Positions 15,282-23,799 of a stretch of DNA of 64,000 nt are shown here, in pieces (the first letter of the stretch is position 1; every line of letters begins with the position of its first letter). The notes below the pieces were generated by a model. That model was not told where the DNA came from. It worked only from the letters and a program-made list of their open reading frames with translations, and searched no databases. Source of the stretch: Streptomyces sp. ISL-100 (GTDB taxonomy: Bacteria; Actinomycetota; Actinomycetes; Streptomycetales; Streptomycetaceae); contig NZ_JAGGOK010000012.1 of NCBI RefSeq assembly GCF_018614615.1, positions 62,001 to 126,000 on the forward strand, in the 5' to 3' direction. Both the position numbers and the translations under genes were made by a program.

Positions 15282-16217
15282 TCAGACGTCGATCTTGCCG
15301 AGGCGGCGCATCACTATGAAGCCGAGCGCGTAGAGACCTATGGCCACGACCACGATGATCTGGCCGACCGGGCTGCTGGTCATCCGGGCCATGGAACCCG
15401 GGGTGACCGAGTTGAGCATGATCATGGCGCCGAGGCCGAGAAGCGGGATCGTGTATGCCGTGGCATTGACCTCGGACAGCATGGTGCGGACCTCGCGTCG
15501 CGTCTCCTTGCGTTCCTCCAGCGTCTCGGTGAGGTTGCGGAGCGATCCGACGACCGTGCCGCCGGCCCGGTTGGAGAGCACCAGGGTCGTGACGAGGACG
15601 ACGAGCTCGCGCGACGGCAGGCGTTCGGCCAGCTCCCCCAGCGCGTCGTCGATGGACCGGCCGACGGCCAGTTGATTCGCTACGCCCGCCAGTTCCTCGC
15701 CCGCCGGAGCTTCCAGCTCCTCGGCCGCCATGCTCAGCGCCGTACGGAGGGCGAGTCCGGCGGCGGTCGCGTTGGCGAGTATCCGGGACAGGTCGGGGAG
15801 CTGGTTGATGAAGGCCTCAATGCGCTTCTGCCGCTGCCAGTTGAGGAACGCGCTGCCGCCCCACAGCGCGACGAGAGCGGCGACGGGGCCGAAGAAGGGG
15901 GCCAGCACCGAGGAGGCGATCAGCCACAGGGCGGCCACACCGACCATCAGGTAGACGAAGAACTCGCCTGCGGTCAGGTCGAGTCCGGTGGCCGAAAGCC
16001 GTACGTGGATCTTCTTGCCGAGAGCGGTCTTCCGCAGCCGCCGGTCGACCCCCATGAAGCGCCGCTGCCGGCCCACGGCGTGCGCACCCGTGATGGCCAG
16101 GCGATCGACGAGGGCGGCACGCTGGGCCTTGCCCGAGATGTAGGTGTGCAGCCCGGCGATACTGAGGGCGCCGCAGAGCAGAGTGCTGCCGATCGCCAGC
16201 ATTGCGGGATTGTTCAT
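15282..16217 (-). CDS. tadB: TadB-like inner-membrane platform protein (T2SSF domain)
   Basis: 311 residues. An N-terminal membrane helix (AMLAIGSTLLCGALSIAG) is followed by a basic cytoplasmic region, a helix pair around 88-130 (FFVYLMVGVAALWLIASSVL), and the T2SSF domain with LPDLSRILANATAAGLALRT, NQLAVGRSIDDALGELAERL and LSNRAGGTVVGSLRNLTETL. C-terminal helices end in RRLGKIDV. This is the first of the two GspF-like subunits of the Tad platform. It starts 8 bp after the tadA stop and is thus co-translated with the motor ATPase. Confidence 0.93.
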   Translation of the reverse strand: MNNPAMLAIGSTLLCGALSIAGLHTYISGKAQRAALVDRLAITGAHAVGRQRRFMGVDRRLRKTALGKKIHVRLSATGLDLTAGEFFVYLMVGVAALWLIASSVLAPFFGPVAALVALWGGSAFLNWQRQKRIEAFINQLPDLSRILANATAAGLALRTALSMAAEELEAPAGEELAGVANQLAVGRSIDDALGELAERLPSRELVVLVTTLVLSNRAGGTVVGSLRNLTETLEERKETRREVRTMLSEVNATAYTIPLLGLGAMIMLNSVTPGSMARMTSSPVGQIIVVVAIGLYALGFIVMRRLGKIDV

Positions 16218-16225
16218 GGCTGTAC

Positions 16226-17590
16226 CTACTGGACCTCTCGGACGTAAAGCGGACCAACCGAATTGAGCGGGTCATCGAGTTCCGATACGACGCCGACTCC
16301 GAAGCCGGGCGGGATCGGCTCGTTCGCGAGGTGGAGCCGGTCCGCGATGCGGCGGGGCAGACCGAGGTGTTCGAACCGGCCGTGGACGATACGGTCCGCG
16401 CTCATCGGCTGGGCGACGAAGCGCGAGACGGTGGCGATCTGGAACCGCTCCCGGCCGTGGGACACCAGGATCGCGATCTCACTGATCTTGCGCGAGCCGT
16501 CGGCCATGCGCGACAGCTGGACTATGACGTCGATGGCGCTGTTGATCTGGTCCCTCAGCGCTTCGAAGGGGATCTCGACCTCCGACATCGAGCCGAGAGT
16601 CTGCAGGCGCATCAGCGCGTCCTCGGCGCTGTTGGAGTGAACGGTGGCGAGCGAGCCGTCGTGGCCGGTCGACATCGCCTGGAGCATGTCGAGCGTCTCG
16701 CCGCCGCGCACCTCACCGACGATGATGCGGTCGGGGCGCATGCGCAGGGAGTTGCGTACGAGGTCGCGGATCGTGATCTGGCCCTTGCCCTCGACGTTGG
16801 GCGGGCGGGTCTCCAGGCGGATGACGTGCGCCTGCTGAAGCTGGAGCTCGGCCGCGTCCTCGACGGTGATGATGCGCTCGTGGTCCGGGATGAGGCCGGA
16901 GAGCGCGTTGAGAAGCGTGGTCTTTCCGGAGCCCGTACCGCCGGACACGATGACGTTGAAGCGGGCGCGGACCAGAGCCGACAGCAGCATCAGCATCTGC
17001 TCGTCGAGCGTCCCGAGGCTGATCAGCTCCTGGAGGCGGTACGCGCGCGGGAAGCGGCGGATCGTGAGGGTGGGGCCGGTCAGGGACAGCGGCGGGATGA
17101 TGACGTTGACACGCTCGCCGGACGGCAGGCGGGCGTCGACCATTGGATTCGACTCGTCGACGCGGCGGTTGACGGTCGAGACGATGCGCTCGATCGTCTG
17201 CATCAGCTGCTCGTTGGACGCGAAGCGCATGGGGAGCTGCTCGACCCGGCCGGCCCGCTCGACGAAGATCGAGTCGGGGCCGTTCACCATGATCTCGGTG
17301 ATGGACGCGTCTTCGAGGAGCGGTTCGAGTACGCCGAGTCCGAGCGCCTCGTCGACGACCCGGCGGATGAGCTGGGAGCGCTCGGCGGTGGAGAGGACGG
17401 GGCCCTCGCGGCTGATGATGTGGGCGAGTACGCGCTCCAGCCGGGCCCGCCGCTCGGCCGCCGCGAGGGAGGACATCTCCGCGAGGTCGATCTCTTCGAG
17501 CAGCTTGGTCCGGTAGGTGGCGACCAGGTGGCCGTCCTCCCGTCCGCCCGCGTGCTCGTCGGGGGCGGTGATGCGTGCCCGCAGACTCAT
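16226..17590 (-). CDS. tadA: TadA/CpaF secretion ATPase
   Basis: 454 residues. Walker A is [17 protein letters not shown], the Asp box/Walker B region is [12 protein letters not shown] and [12 protein letters not shown], and the His box is [15 protein letters not shown], so the type II/IV secretion ATPase core is complete. The N-terminal helical domain ([10 protein letters not shown] to about 110, with [18 protein letters not shown]) is typical of CpaF. As a cytoplasmic hexamer it powers pilin extrusion through TadB/TadC. No second retraction ATPase is present, as usual for Tad systems. Longer C-terminal tail than E. coli-type homologues (to [11 protein letters not shown]). Start ATG in MSLRARI; 89 bp after tadE. 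Confidence 0.96.
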   Translation of the reverse strand: MSLRARITAPDEHAGGREDGHLVATYRTKLLEEIDLAEMSSLAAAERRARLERVLAHIISREGPVLSTAERSQLIRRVVDEALGLGVLEPLLEDASITEIMVNGPDSIFVERAGRVEQLPMRFASNEQLMQTIERIVSTVNRRVDESNPMVDARLPSGERVNVIIPPLSLTGPTLTIRRFPRAYRLQELISLGTLDEQMLMLLSALVRARFNVIVSGGTGSGKTTLLNALSGLIPDHERIITVEDAAELQLQQAHVIRLETRPPNVEGKGQITIRDLVRNSLRMRPDRIIVGEVRGGETLDMLQAMSTGHDGSLATVHSNSAEDALMRLQTLGSMSEVEIPFEALRDQINSAIDVIVQLSRMADGSRKISEIAILVSHGRERFQIATVSRFVAQPMSADRIVHGRFEHLGLPRRIADRLHLANEPIPPGFGVGVVSELDDPLNSVGPLYVREVQ

Positions 17591-17625
17591 GTGCGTAACT
17601 CCTCGCTCGTGCGGCTCGCTCCAGC

Positions 17626-17667
17626 GGATCTCGGCGTACGGATCTCCGTGTACGGATCTCGGTGTAC
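17626..17667. repeat. Three copies of a 14-bp repeat (GGATCTCSGYGTAC)
   Basis: Imperfect tandem repeat in the gap between the TadE gene and tadA. Each unit contains the GTAC palindrome. Function not evident. Confidence 0.85.
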
Positions 17668-17679
17668 GGGGCGGGGCTA

Positions 17680-18075
17680 CTACCGCTCCTCCTCGTCGGC
17701 CGGCATCGTCACTGAGCGCCGGACCTCGCCGAAGTTCTTGATGCCGGGGACGACCGAGGGGATCGGCACCGTGGCCGTCGCGGTGACGTTGCCCCCCAAT
17801 TCGATGTCTGTGCCCTCGGCCAGCCAGCCACTCATGGCCGCCTTGCCCGTGACTTCTCCCTGGCCCCGGAGCTCCTCCTGCGCCTCCGTACGGGCGGCCG
17901 CCCGCGCCGCGGTGCCCGCCTGGGAGGCGGCGTAACCGACGATGCCGAGCTGGATGCAGGCCATGGCGACCAGCAGCAGAATGGGCAGGAAGCCGGCGAA
18001 TTCGAGGATGGCTGCACCTCGGTCACGGTCGTGGCCGCTGATCCGGCCACTGATCCGGCGGCGTAAAGGTCTCAT
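17680..18075 (-). CDS. tadE: TadE-like pseudopilin
   Basis: 131 residues. A basic start (MRPLRRRISGRISGHDRDRG) leads into AAILEFAGFLPILLLVAMA, the TadE prepilin-like motif with Glu at +5 after Gly, then AASQAGTAARAAARTEAQ, the usual transition to the extracellular part. The C-terminal domain is beta-rich (GGNVTATATVPIPSVVPG) without cysteines. Minor pseudopilins of this kind are processed by the Tad prepilin peptidase and promote pilus biogenesis. It starts 3 bp after the TadZ-TadE fusion gene. Confidence 0.9.
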   Translation of the reverse strand: MRPLRRRISGRISGHDRDRGAAILEFAGFLPILLLVAMACIQLGIVGYAASQAGTAARAAARTEAQEELRGQGEVTGKAAMSGWLAEGTDIELGGNVTATATVPIPSVVPGIKNFGEVRRSVTMPADEEER

Positions 18076-18078
18076 TGG

Positions 18079-19698
18079 TTAGTCCCCCTCCAGCGCGGCG
18101 CCCGCGCTGCCGGTCACGTCCCACGGGAAGCTGCCGGCCCCCGGGAACAGGATGGGCGTATTGAGCTCGACGCGGGCCTTCCACAAGTTGCCTTCCTGCA
18201 CGCAGCTGATGTCCCCGGCATCGTCCTGCCAGGACGACGGCAGGTGTTCCGTGGCCGCGGCTTCGCATGCCGCCTGCGTGCCGCCACCGCTCGTCGCGGC
18301 CGCCGTGGCCGCCCGCGCGCCCTCGTCCGCCGCGTTGCCCGCCAGCGAGAAGGTGTAGCCGAACAGCACCGCCTGCCACATCGCGATCATCACGAAGAGA
18401 ATCAGTGGCGCCATGCCCGCGAGCTCGACGGTCACGGCTCCCCGGTCCTTGCCCCGCCCCCGGAAGCCGATCGCTCCCCGGTCGCTCCTCAGCAGCTTCC
18501 CGCCGCCCTTGCCGCCTGCGCCCGCCGCCGGCTTCACCAGCCCCAGTTCGCCGGCGAGCGCCCACAGTGCCTGCTTGACCGTGCTCCGGCTCTCCAGGTC
18601 CTGCATGCGGCCGGCGTCCGTCGCCGCCTGGAGTTCCTTGAAGTTGGCCGGAATCGCGGCCCGCGCCACCTTCGTGCCCGTGATCCGCTCGACCAACGGC
18701 GGCTGGATCTCCGTGTTCCGGTTGTGCCGGTTGACGACGGTGGTCGTCTCCTCCGCCTTGCGGATCTGCAGCCGGTCCCACATCCGCACCATGCGCTTGG
18801 CCGCCCGTACCGCCACCACGTCCGGCGTGACGACGAGCAGTGCCTGGTCGGCCATCTCGATGGCGGCCGCGTTCGCGCTGTTCATCTGCGTACCGCAGTC
18901 GACGACCACGACCTCGTAGCGGTTGCGCAGCGCGCTCACCACCTGCCGCGCCACCCGGTCGGTGACCTCCTCGCCCCGCTCGCCCTCGGCCGGTGCCAGC
19001 ACCAGGCTGACGCCCGTGGGGTGGGAGAAGACCGCGTCCTGGAGTACGCGCGGCGAGATGTCGGCGATGCCGGCCAGGTCGACGATGGAGCGACGGAACT
19101 GCACGTCCAGGTACGACGCCACGTCCCCGGACTGGAGGTCCAGGTCCACCAACGCGACCGTACGCCCCGACGCCTTTGCCGCCAGTGCCAGCTGTACGGC
19201 GACGACCGTGGCCCCGGTGCCGCCCTTCGCTCCGGTCACCGTCACCACCGTGCCGCCGGGCCCCGTGAAGACGTCGGGCCCCGTGCCCAGGTGGCGGCGT
19301 ACGCCCGTGGACCAGGAGGCGGCGCCCTGCACGCGGGCCGCCAACTCCTCATAACCGAGCGGCAGTCCGACCAGACCGCGCGCCCCGGAGTCCATGGCGG
19401 CCGTGAAGAGCGCGGGGCCGGTGTCGGCGGTGACGAGTACGACGCCGACCGCCGGGAAGCGGAGAGCGACTTCCCGGATCAGCTCCAGCGCGGGCACAGG
19501 ACCGATGCGCTCATGGACGAGGACCACTTCGGGCAGCTCGTCGAGCGATTCGCCCGCGAGCCGCGCGAGGGTGTCGAGGAGCGACGTCGAGTCGGTGACG
19601 GGAGGGGCCGGTTCCGCGTCGGGGAGCTGGCTGAGGAGGGTCGTGATGGCGCGGGCGGCATCAGGGTCGCCGACCGCCGGGAGGATACGAGTCGTCAT
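18079..19698 (-). CDS. TadZ/CpaE-like ATPase fused to a C-terminal TadE pseudopilin domain
   Basis: 539 residues. The N-terminal 125 residues form a degenerate receiver-like domain (VVLVHERIGPVPALELIREV). A MinD/ParA-type ATPase follows: deviant Walker A VTGAKGGTGATVVA, ALVDLDLQSGDVASYLD, VVVVDCGTQMNSAN. Around residue 420 the frame runs on through a basic linker into KDRGAVTVELAGMAPLILFV, a complete TadE prepilin motif with membrane helix, and an extracellular tail with two Cys (QAACEAA, DISCVQE). TadZ localises Tad machines at the cell pole or envelope; TadE is a secreted pseudopilin. Peptidase cleavage after KDRG could separate them. No stop or shift is visible between the parts. Confidence 0.9.
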   Translation of the reverse strand: MTTRILPAVGDPDAARAITTLLSQLPDAEPAPPVTDSTSLLDTLARLAGESLDELPEVVLVHERIGPVPALELIREVALRFPAVGVVLVTADTGPALFTAAMDSGARGLVGLPLGYEELAARVQGAASWSTGVRRHLGTGPDVFTGPGGTVVTVTGAKGGTGATVVAVQLALAAKASGRTVALVDLDLQSGDVASYLDVQFRRSIVDLAGIADISPRVLQDAVFSHPTGVSLVLAPAEGERGEEVTDRVARQVVSALRNRYEVVVVDCGTQMNSANAAAIEMADQALLVVTPDVVAVRAAKRMVRMWDRLQIRKAEETTTVVNRHNRNTEIQPPLVERITGTKVARAAIPANFKELQAATDAGRMQDLESRSTVKQALWALAGELGLVKPAAGAGGKGGGKLLRSDRGAIGFRGRGKDRGAVTVELAGMAPLILFVMIAMWQAVLFGYTFSLAGNAADEGARAATAAATSGGGTQAACEAAATEHLPSSWQDDAGDISCVQEGNLWKARVELNTPILFPGAGSFPWDVTGSAGAALEGD

Positions 19699-19708
19699 AC
19701 GCCGGTCC

Positions 19709-20416
19709 TCACTTGTCCCCGTCGAGGGTGTACTCACGGTCGCGCGGCGAAATCGTGGTGTCGCTGCCGTCGGCCACGAGGGCCAGGCGCACATGCTCGG
19801 CGAAGGACTCTGCGTACGCCACGCGCTGGGCATCGAGCGTGTTCAGCGCGAAAGTGATCGGTACGGCGTCGGTGGCCCGGCGGCTGCGGTCGTTCTTGCC
19901 CGGCTCAAGTGCCGTGATCTTGCCTACGTCGAGCACGCGGGCGCCGGAGACAATGACCTGGGACTTGTTCGGCTGCCCTTCATCCTCGCCCTCGAACGTG
20001 GCGTAGATATTCACGCTCGAACCAGGGTTGATCTTGCCCGCCACCCCGGTCGCCGCGTCAATCATGATCGCGATTTCCTGCTCCCCGGAGCCCAGTTCGG
20101 GCTTCTTCACGATCATGTCGCTCTGGAGGAGCGAACCCCTTTGGAGCTGGGTCACCGCGATCTTGCCGCGTACCTCGGAAATGTCGGTCACGGCATTGGC
20201 GGAAAGCCACCGCTTCGGCATCGAAATCTTCTCGAACTGGCCCGCGTCGAGCTGTTTGTACGGCGCCACGTCGCTCTTGAGCCGGTACGCCGCGACTTCC
20301 GGGCCAACCTTTGAGTTCACATCGCTGATCACGGAGAGCACGCCGGCGAACGCCCCGAAGGCGCAGAGAACCGACAGGAGCAGCAGAATGACGCCGCGGC
20401 GCTGACGTGAGTTCAT
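19709..20416 (-). CDS. cpaB: CpaB/RcpC-like Tad pilus assembly protein (SAF domain)
   Basis: 235 residues. The N-terminal membrane anchor RRGVILLLLSVLCAFGAFAG is followed by an SAF-type domain (YKQLDAGQFEKISMPKRWL, ISEVRGKIAVTQLQRGSLLQ) and the RcpC-like beta domain (EIAIMIDAATGVAGKINPGS, VNIYATFEGEDEG). In Gram-negative bacteria CpaB works with the outer-membrane secretin. Streptomyces has none, so this protein probably binds cell-wall glycan or shapes the exit path. It is the first recognisable tad gene of the operon, 10 bp before the TadZ-TadE fusion. Confidence 0.9.
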   Translation of the reverse strand: MNSRQRRGVILLLLSVLCAFGAFAGVLSVISDVNSKVGPEVAAYRLKSDVAPYKQLDAGQFEKISMPKRWLSANAVTDISEVRGKIAVTQLQRGSLLQSDMIVKKPELGSGEQEIAIMIDAATGVAGKINPGSSVNIYATFEGEDEGQPNKSQVIVSGARVLDVGKITALEPGKNDRSRRATDAVPITFALNTLDAQRVAYAESFAEHVRLALVADGSDTTISPRDREYTLDGDK

Positions 20417-20513
20417 GGAGACGGGCTACCTCGATCAGAACGTCGGATCAACGGACAGTGAGCAAGCCATGGAACAGTTGTGCTGCTTGAGGGATATGGT
20501 GCCCCGCCCGGTG

Positions 20514-21440
20514 CTAGGGCGACCCCTGGTTCAAGACACCGACCGCCCGGGATTGGTTCTCGGGTGGTGGTGTGAGTGGGGCCGAACAGAACCCGCAGCG
20601 GTCACCGATGAGTTCGATACCGCACCAGTGGCACTTCTCCCGCCGTACGGACGCCACCAGTTGGTAGAGCACGGAAATGTCCGGCAGAAAGGCGGCGAAC
20701 TCGATCATCTTCGCCGTGCCCCACCAGCGGGGGGAGTCGGCGGGCAGTCCGGTCTCCTGTACGCCGGAGACCTGCCAGGCGGGCGCGAGAGTCCCGGTGA
20801 CCCAGTCGGAGGCCAGGGTTCCTTTTCCGACGAGTAGCTGGGTGGCGAATTCGGGTCCGGTCAGCCCGGCGCCGGTTCCTGCGCTCGCGCCTGGGGCGGG
20901 GGTGGCCGTCGCAGTGCCAATTTTGATCAACTGCGAGTTCGGATTGGCCAGTACGCCGAACTGGGTGCCGGGCATCCACGACTTCGCGTGCGCTTTCAGA
21001 CTGACGGGAACCCGGTCGAGTTTCGTGACCGAGTTGAGCAGCGCGCCCGCGTAGATGTAGTGCGACAGCAGCCTGGCCGCCGACGCGACGACGCCCGCGC
21101 TGAAGTCGCAGATCGACAACTGCCGGAGCTGACGCACGAGTACGGCTACCGCGAGGGGCGGCAGGTCGAGCTTCAGCAGGGCAAGCCGGTCCGTTTCCAG
21201 CATCGAACGGATGGTGTGGAGACGGCGTTCGTGGGCGGCGGGAATCGAGGCGGGGTAGAGGGCGACGACGTACCCGTACCGTTCCAGCATGACGTTCATG
21301 TCGACGAGCGCGGCTTCGAGCGGCTGGGCGTCCGGGGCCTGGAGCAGGGCGGCGGTGGGAGTCTGCTGATCGGTGGGCGGCAACACCAAGTCGGCGCTGG
21401 TGACTGCGATCGCGGTCGGCACGTTGGTTTCCCCGTTCAC
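20514..21440 (-). CDS. Unknown protein with C-terminal zinc ribbon, first gene of the Tad operon
   Basis: 308 residues; I do not recognise the family. The N-terminal 30 residues are Thr/Pro-rich. A helical domain (about 40-150: VDMNVMLERYGYVVALYPAS, RRLHTIRSMLETDRLALLKL) precedes a hydrophilic middle containing a Pro/Ala/Thr/Gly stretch. The C-terminus has two Cys pairs, CHWCG and CGFC about 10 residues apart, a rubredoxin-like zinc knuckle. No signal peptide or clear membrane helix. It lies on the same strand as cpaB with a 97-bp gap and no competing gene, so it is probably co-transcribed. A cytoplasmic adaptor or regulator of pilus assembly is a guess. Confidence 0.78.
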   Translation of the reverse strand: MNGETNVPTAIAVTSADLVLPPTDQQTPTAALLQAPDAQPLEAALVDMNVMLERYGYVVALYPASIPAAHERRLHTIRSMLETDRLALLKLDLPPLAVAVLVRQLRQLSICDFSAGVVASAARLLSHYIYAGALLNSVTKLDRVPVSLKAHAKSWMPGTQFGVLANPNSQLIKIGTATATPAPGASAGTGAGLTGPEFATQLLVGKGTLASDWVTGTLAPAWQVSGVQETGLPADSPRWWGTAKMIEFAAFLPDISVLYQLVASVRREKCHWCGIELIGDRCGFCSAPLTPPPENQSRAVGVLNQGSP

Positions 21441-21487
21441 TCCGTACGCCGCTGCTCCCGGCGCCCGCAGATCGATACTGCTCCGTC

Positions 21488-21502
21488 GTGCTGCACCAGC
21501 AC
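21488..21502. promoter_or_regulatory. Perfect inverted repeat GTGCTG-CAC-CAGCAC upstream of the Tad operon
   Basis: A 6-bp perfect inverted repeat with 3-bp spacer, 48 bp upstream of the first gene of the operon. It is flanked by GGATAAA (minus strand), the most AT-rich part of the region and a possible -10/-35 environment. Confidence 0.45.
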
Positions 21503-21680
21503 TTTATCCACGGCCTACGTGGCGGAGAACACTTTTCCTTTTTCTTGTACGGGGCTGTTGGGGCTGTTGCGTGGCAGGGCCAGGTGAGTTGAGCGGGGGC
21601 GCGGCTGGGGAACCACTGTTTGCTTCTGGGGGTTTCGGGTCGTCCCGAGCGCTCCAGGGTCGGTGGGCCGGACCGGCGCG

Positions 21681-22107
21681 TCAAGGGCGCTCCTGCGTCG
21701 CGTCGCCTGCGGCGATTTCGCTGCGCTCCACCCTTGACCCGCCGCCCCGGCCCGCCGCTAACGCTTTCCACGGGGACGGCCCAAAGAAAAACGCCCTGCA
21801 CGCAAGCTGGGAGATGGGCGAAGGTCGGTTCGGTGGCTGTCGGCCCGGTGGGTGGGGCGCGGCGGGTTGAGCCGGTGGCCCGGCCCCAGACTCAGCGACT
21901 GCAGGAACGGCCGCTGGTGCGACACCCCCATTCCCACGCACACGACCACCCACGCCGGGCGGCCGACTGGCCTGCCCGGTCGACCTGCGGACTGTCCCGC
22001 CCGCGGGTGGGGCGCGACAGTTGAATGGGGTGACTCGGGCGAGCACAGCGTCCACCCCGTCCGGTGACCGGTTGGGCCTCAAGCACGTGGCTGGTGTGGG
22101 TGGGTGG
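21681..22107 (+). repeat. Left arm of a long imperfect inverted repeat
   Basis: It matches the reverse complement of 22997-23417 along most of its length. Shared blocks include GGAACGGCCGCTGGTGCGAC, ATTCCCACGCACAC, GCGGGTGGGGCGCG, CAGTTGAATGGGG and GCCTCAAGCACGT, in the same order, with small indels and a divergent stretch at about 21740-21850. Confidence 0.9.
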
Positions 22108-22550
22108 AGGGTTGCCCGGGAGCCAGTGGTCCTGCCGATGGTCCGGCCGGACGGACAACGCGGCCGCGCGGCCGCTCAGCCGCTGGGGTGGGCCCGACGT
22201 TCACGACGATCACGACGGGCTCGGCGGCACTCGGTGGGGCTCGAGGCGGCTCGGTGGTCCGAATCCACCACAGGACCAACCCGTATGCCCATTTCACCCC
22301 ACTTTCGGCGCATAGGGGTGGCTTGAGTGGGCGTGATGTGATGGATTCGGTCCACGCGATGCCCCGCCAGCCACGTCAGCCCCCACCGACACACGATTCG
22401 GCCGCCCAGGCGCGATACCTGCGGGCCGGGCTGACTCTCTGACGAGAAGAGGGACTCGGCGGCCCCGAGGCGGCCGAGTCTTCCATTTCGTTCCAGCCGG
22501 ATGAGGGGAACCGGCCGTAAGGCGAACCTGTACGCCCGCCAACGGCTCCG

Positions 22551-22587
22551 CATCGGTATCGGCATCGGCATCGGTATCGGTATCGGC
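22551..22587. repeat. (ATCGGY)n hexanucleotide repeat
   Basis: Six units alternating ATCGGT and ATCGGC in the centre of the island, outside any believable gene. Confidence 0.9.
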
Positions 22588-22699
22588 TCAGGGTTCACCA
22601 CACTCGGCACGAGGCGAGTTCTTGAGGCCGGCAGAGGGGCCCGTCGGGCCCCGCCGCCGTCTCGACGCTCATGCCGAGGGGGCTCCTTCTCCGGGGTGC

Positions 22700-22836
22700 G
22701 CCCACATGCGCTGCGCGCAGCCTTGTTGGTGGCTGCAGCGAGGACGGTCGCCTGGTAGCGGATACCTACTGCCCGGGTCCTTCTTGAGACGGCTGATCCC
22801 GCATTCGACCTCGCCGCGTGGCCGATTGGCGGGCGT
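22700..22836 (-). pseudogene. Transposase C-terminal remnant, probably IS5-like
   Basis: One frame reads PRGEVECGISRLKKDPG and a shifted frame continues RRTRAVGIRYQATVLAAATN. Together they recall the end of IS5-type DDE transposases (E-R-x-I-x-R-L-K followed by R-x-x-A-x-R-Y-x-x-x-V-L-x-A-A). Part of the motif between them is deleted and the frame is shifted, so the enzyme is dead. Nothing of the N-terminal catalytic part was found nearby. Confidence 0.6.
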
Positions 22837-22996
22837 GGGCGGTGTGAGCGGTGGGCTCGTGTGGCCGGAAGGCTGGGGGTGTGGTTGGCGTGCCGAGTTT
22901 CGGACTTGGTGCTCTGTGCTCGGTGCTCTGTGCGTGGCGTCGCCTGCTGGTTTCCGGGGGCGGCGCTCCGAGACCCACTGGCAGCGCGGCGCCCTG

Positions 22997-23417
22997 CCAC
23001 CCACCCACATCAGCAACGTGCTTGAGGCCTAACCGGCCGCCGGTCGGGGTGGACGCCGAACCGGCCCGAGTCCCCCCATTCAACTGCCGCGCCCCACCCG
23101 CAGGCGGGATGGTCCGCAGGTCGCCCCGGACGGCCGCCACCTGCCTACGTGGGTGAAGCGTGTGCGTGGGAATGGGGATGTCGCACCAGCGGCCGTTCCC
23201 GCAGCCGCTGAGCCTGGGGCCGCACCACCCCATAAGCCTGGTGCGCCCCACCCCCACACCCGTTGCCCGGCAGCGAGACAGCAGCCAATTGCCGGAGTTT
23301 CCCCGTGGGCTTCCCCCGGGGGGCCGCCCCCCAGAAGCATTGCGGCGGAGGTTCGGCGGTCAAGGGTGTAGCGGAGCGCAATCGCCGTAGGCGACGCGAC
23401 GCAGGAGCGCCCTTGAG
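22997..23417 (-). repeat. Right arm of the long imperfect inverted repeat
   Basis: Reverse-complement partner of 21681-22107, ending in the palindromic element GCGACGCAGGAGCGCCCTTG at the outer side. The two arms enclose about 890 bp. Confidence 0.9.
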
Positions 23418-23502
23418 GGGCGGGCCTCCGACGCCAACCTTGGTAAAGGCGGCCCCCACAGCAGACGCGATCAACGCCCCGGGCCCGCCAACGCCCCGGG
23501 TC

Positions 23503-23799
23503 TTAGGCGGTGAGCGTGCCCCGCCGGACCGCCGTGACGAAGCTCGCCCAGGCGTTCGCGCGGACGACCAGGGCGGGACCGTGGGGGGCGGTCTTGCTGT
23601 CGCGTACCGGCACGATGCCGGTGAGGCCGTCCGCGACCTCGACGCACTGCCCGCCGCTGGCGTTGCTGTAGCTGCTCGTGCGCCAGGTCGCGGCGCCGGG
23701 GAACCGCTCGGCTACCTCTACACAGTCGCCGCCGGTGGCGTTGCTGTAACTGCTCTTGCGCCAGTACGCGTCGCTCAAGTCAGTGCCGTTGCTTACCAT
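23503..23799 (-). CDS. Tandem DUF397 protein
   Basis: 98 residues carrying the DUF397 signature twice: YWRKSSYSNATGGDCVEVAE and TWRTSSYSNASGGQCVEVAD, then VPVRDSKTAPHGPALVVR and AWASFVTAVRRG, the usual C-terminal half. The first copy lacks its own second half, so this is an internal duplication of the N-terminal motif. DUF397 proteins are small partners of XRE-DUF5753 regulators. The start overlaps the 3' end of the regulator gene by 20 bp, so the two are co-translated. The upstream half of the cassette is an ATP-binding protein gene on the other strand. Confidence 0.92.
   Translation of the reverse strand: MVSNGTDLSDAYWRKSSYSNATGGDCVEVAERFPGAATWRTSSYSNASGGQCVEVADGLTGIVPVRDSKTAPHGPALVVRANAWASFVTAVRRGTLTA

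Larger units (their letters stand above)
21441..23502. other. 2-kb gene-poor island between the Tad operon and the second XRE module
   Basis: No convincing gene is present; open frames here are short, mutually overlapping and Pro/Arg/Gly-rich. The island consists of two long inverted arms, a hexanucleotide repeat, and a decayed transposase 3' end. The outer ends of the arms carry a palindromic element beginning TCAAGGGCGCTCCTGCGTCG and ending CCCTTGA, a type I have seen dispersed in Streptomyces intergenic DNA. Confidence 0.75.

Noticed and set aside
21620-23474. Several overlapping open frames of 80-270 codons within the inverted-repeat island
   Set aside because: They overlap each other on both strands, have the amino-acid bias of random GC-rich DNA, and follow repeat boundaries more than codon bias.
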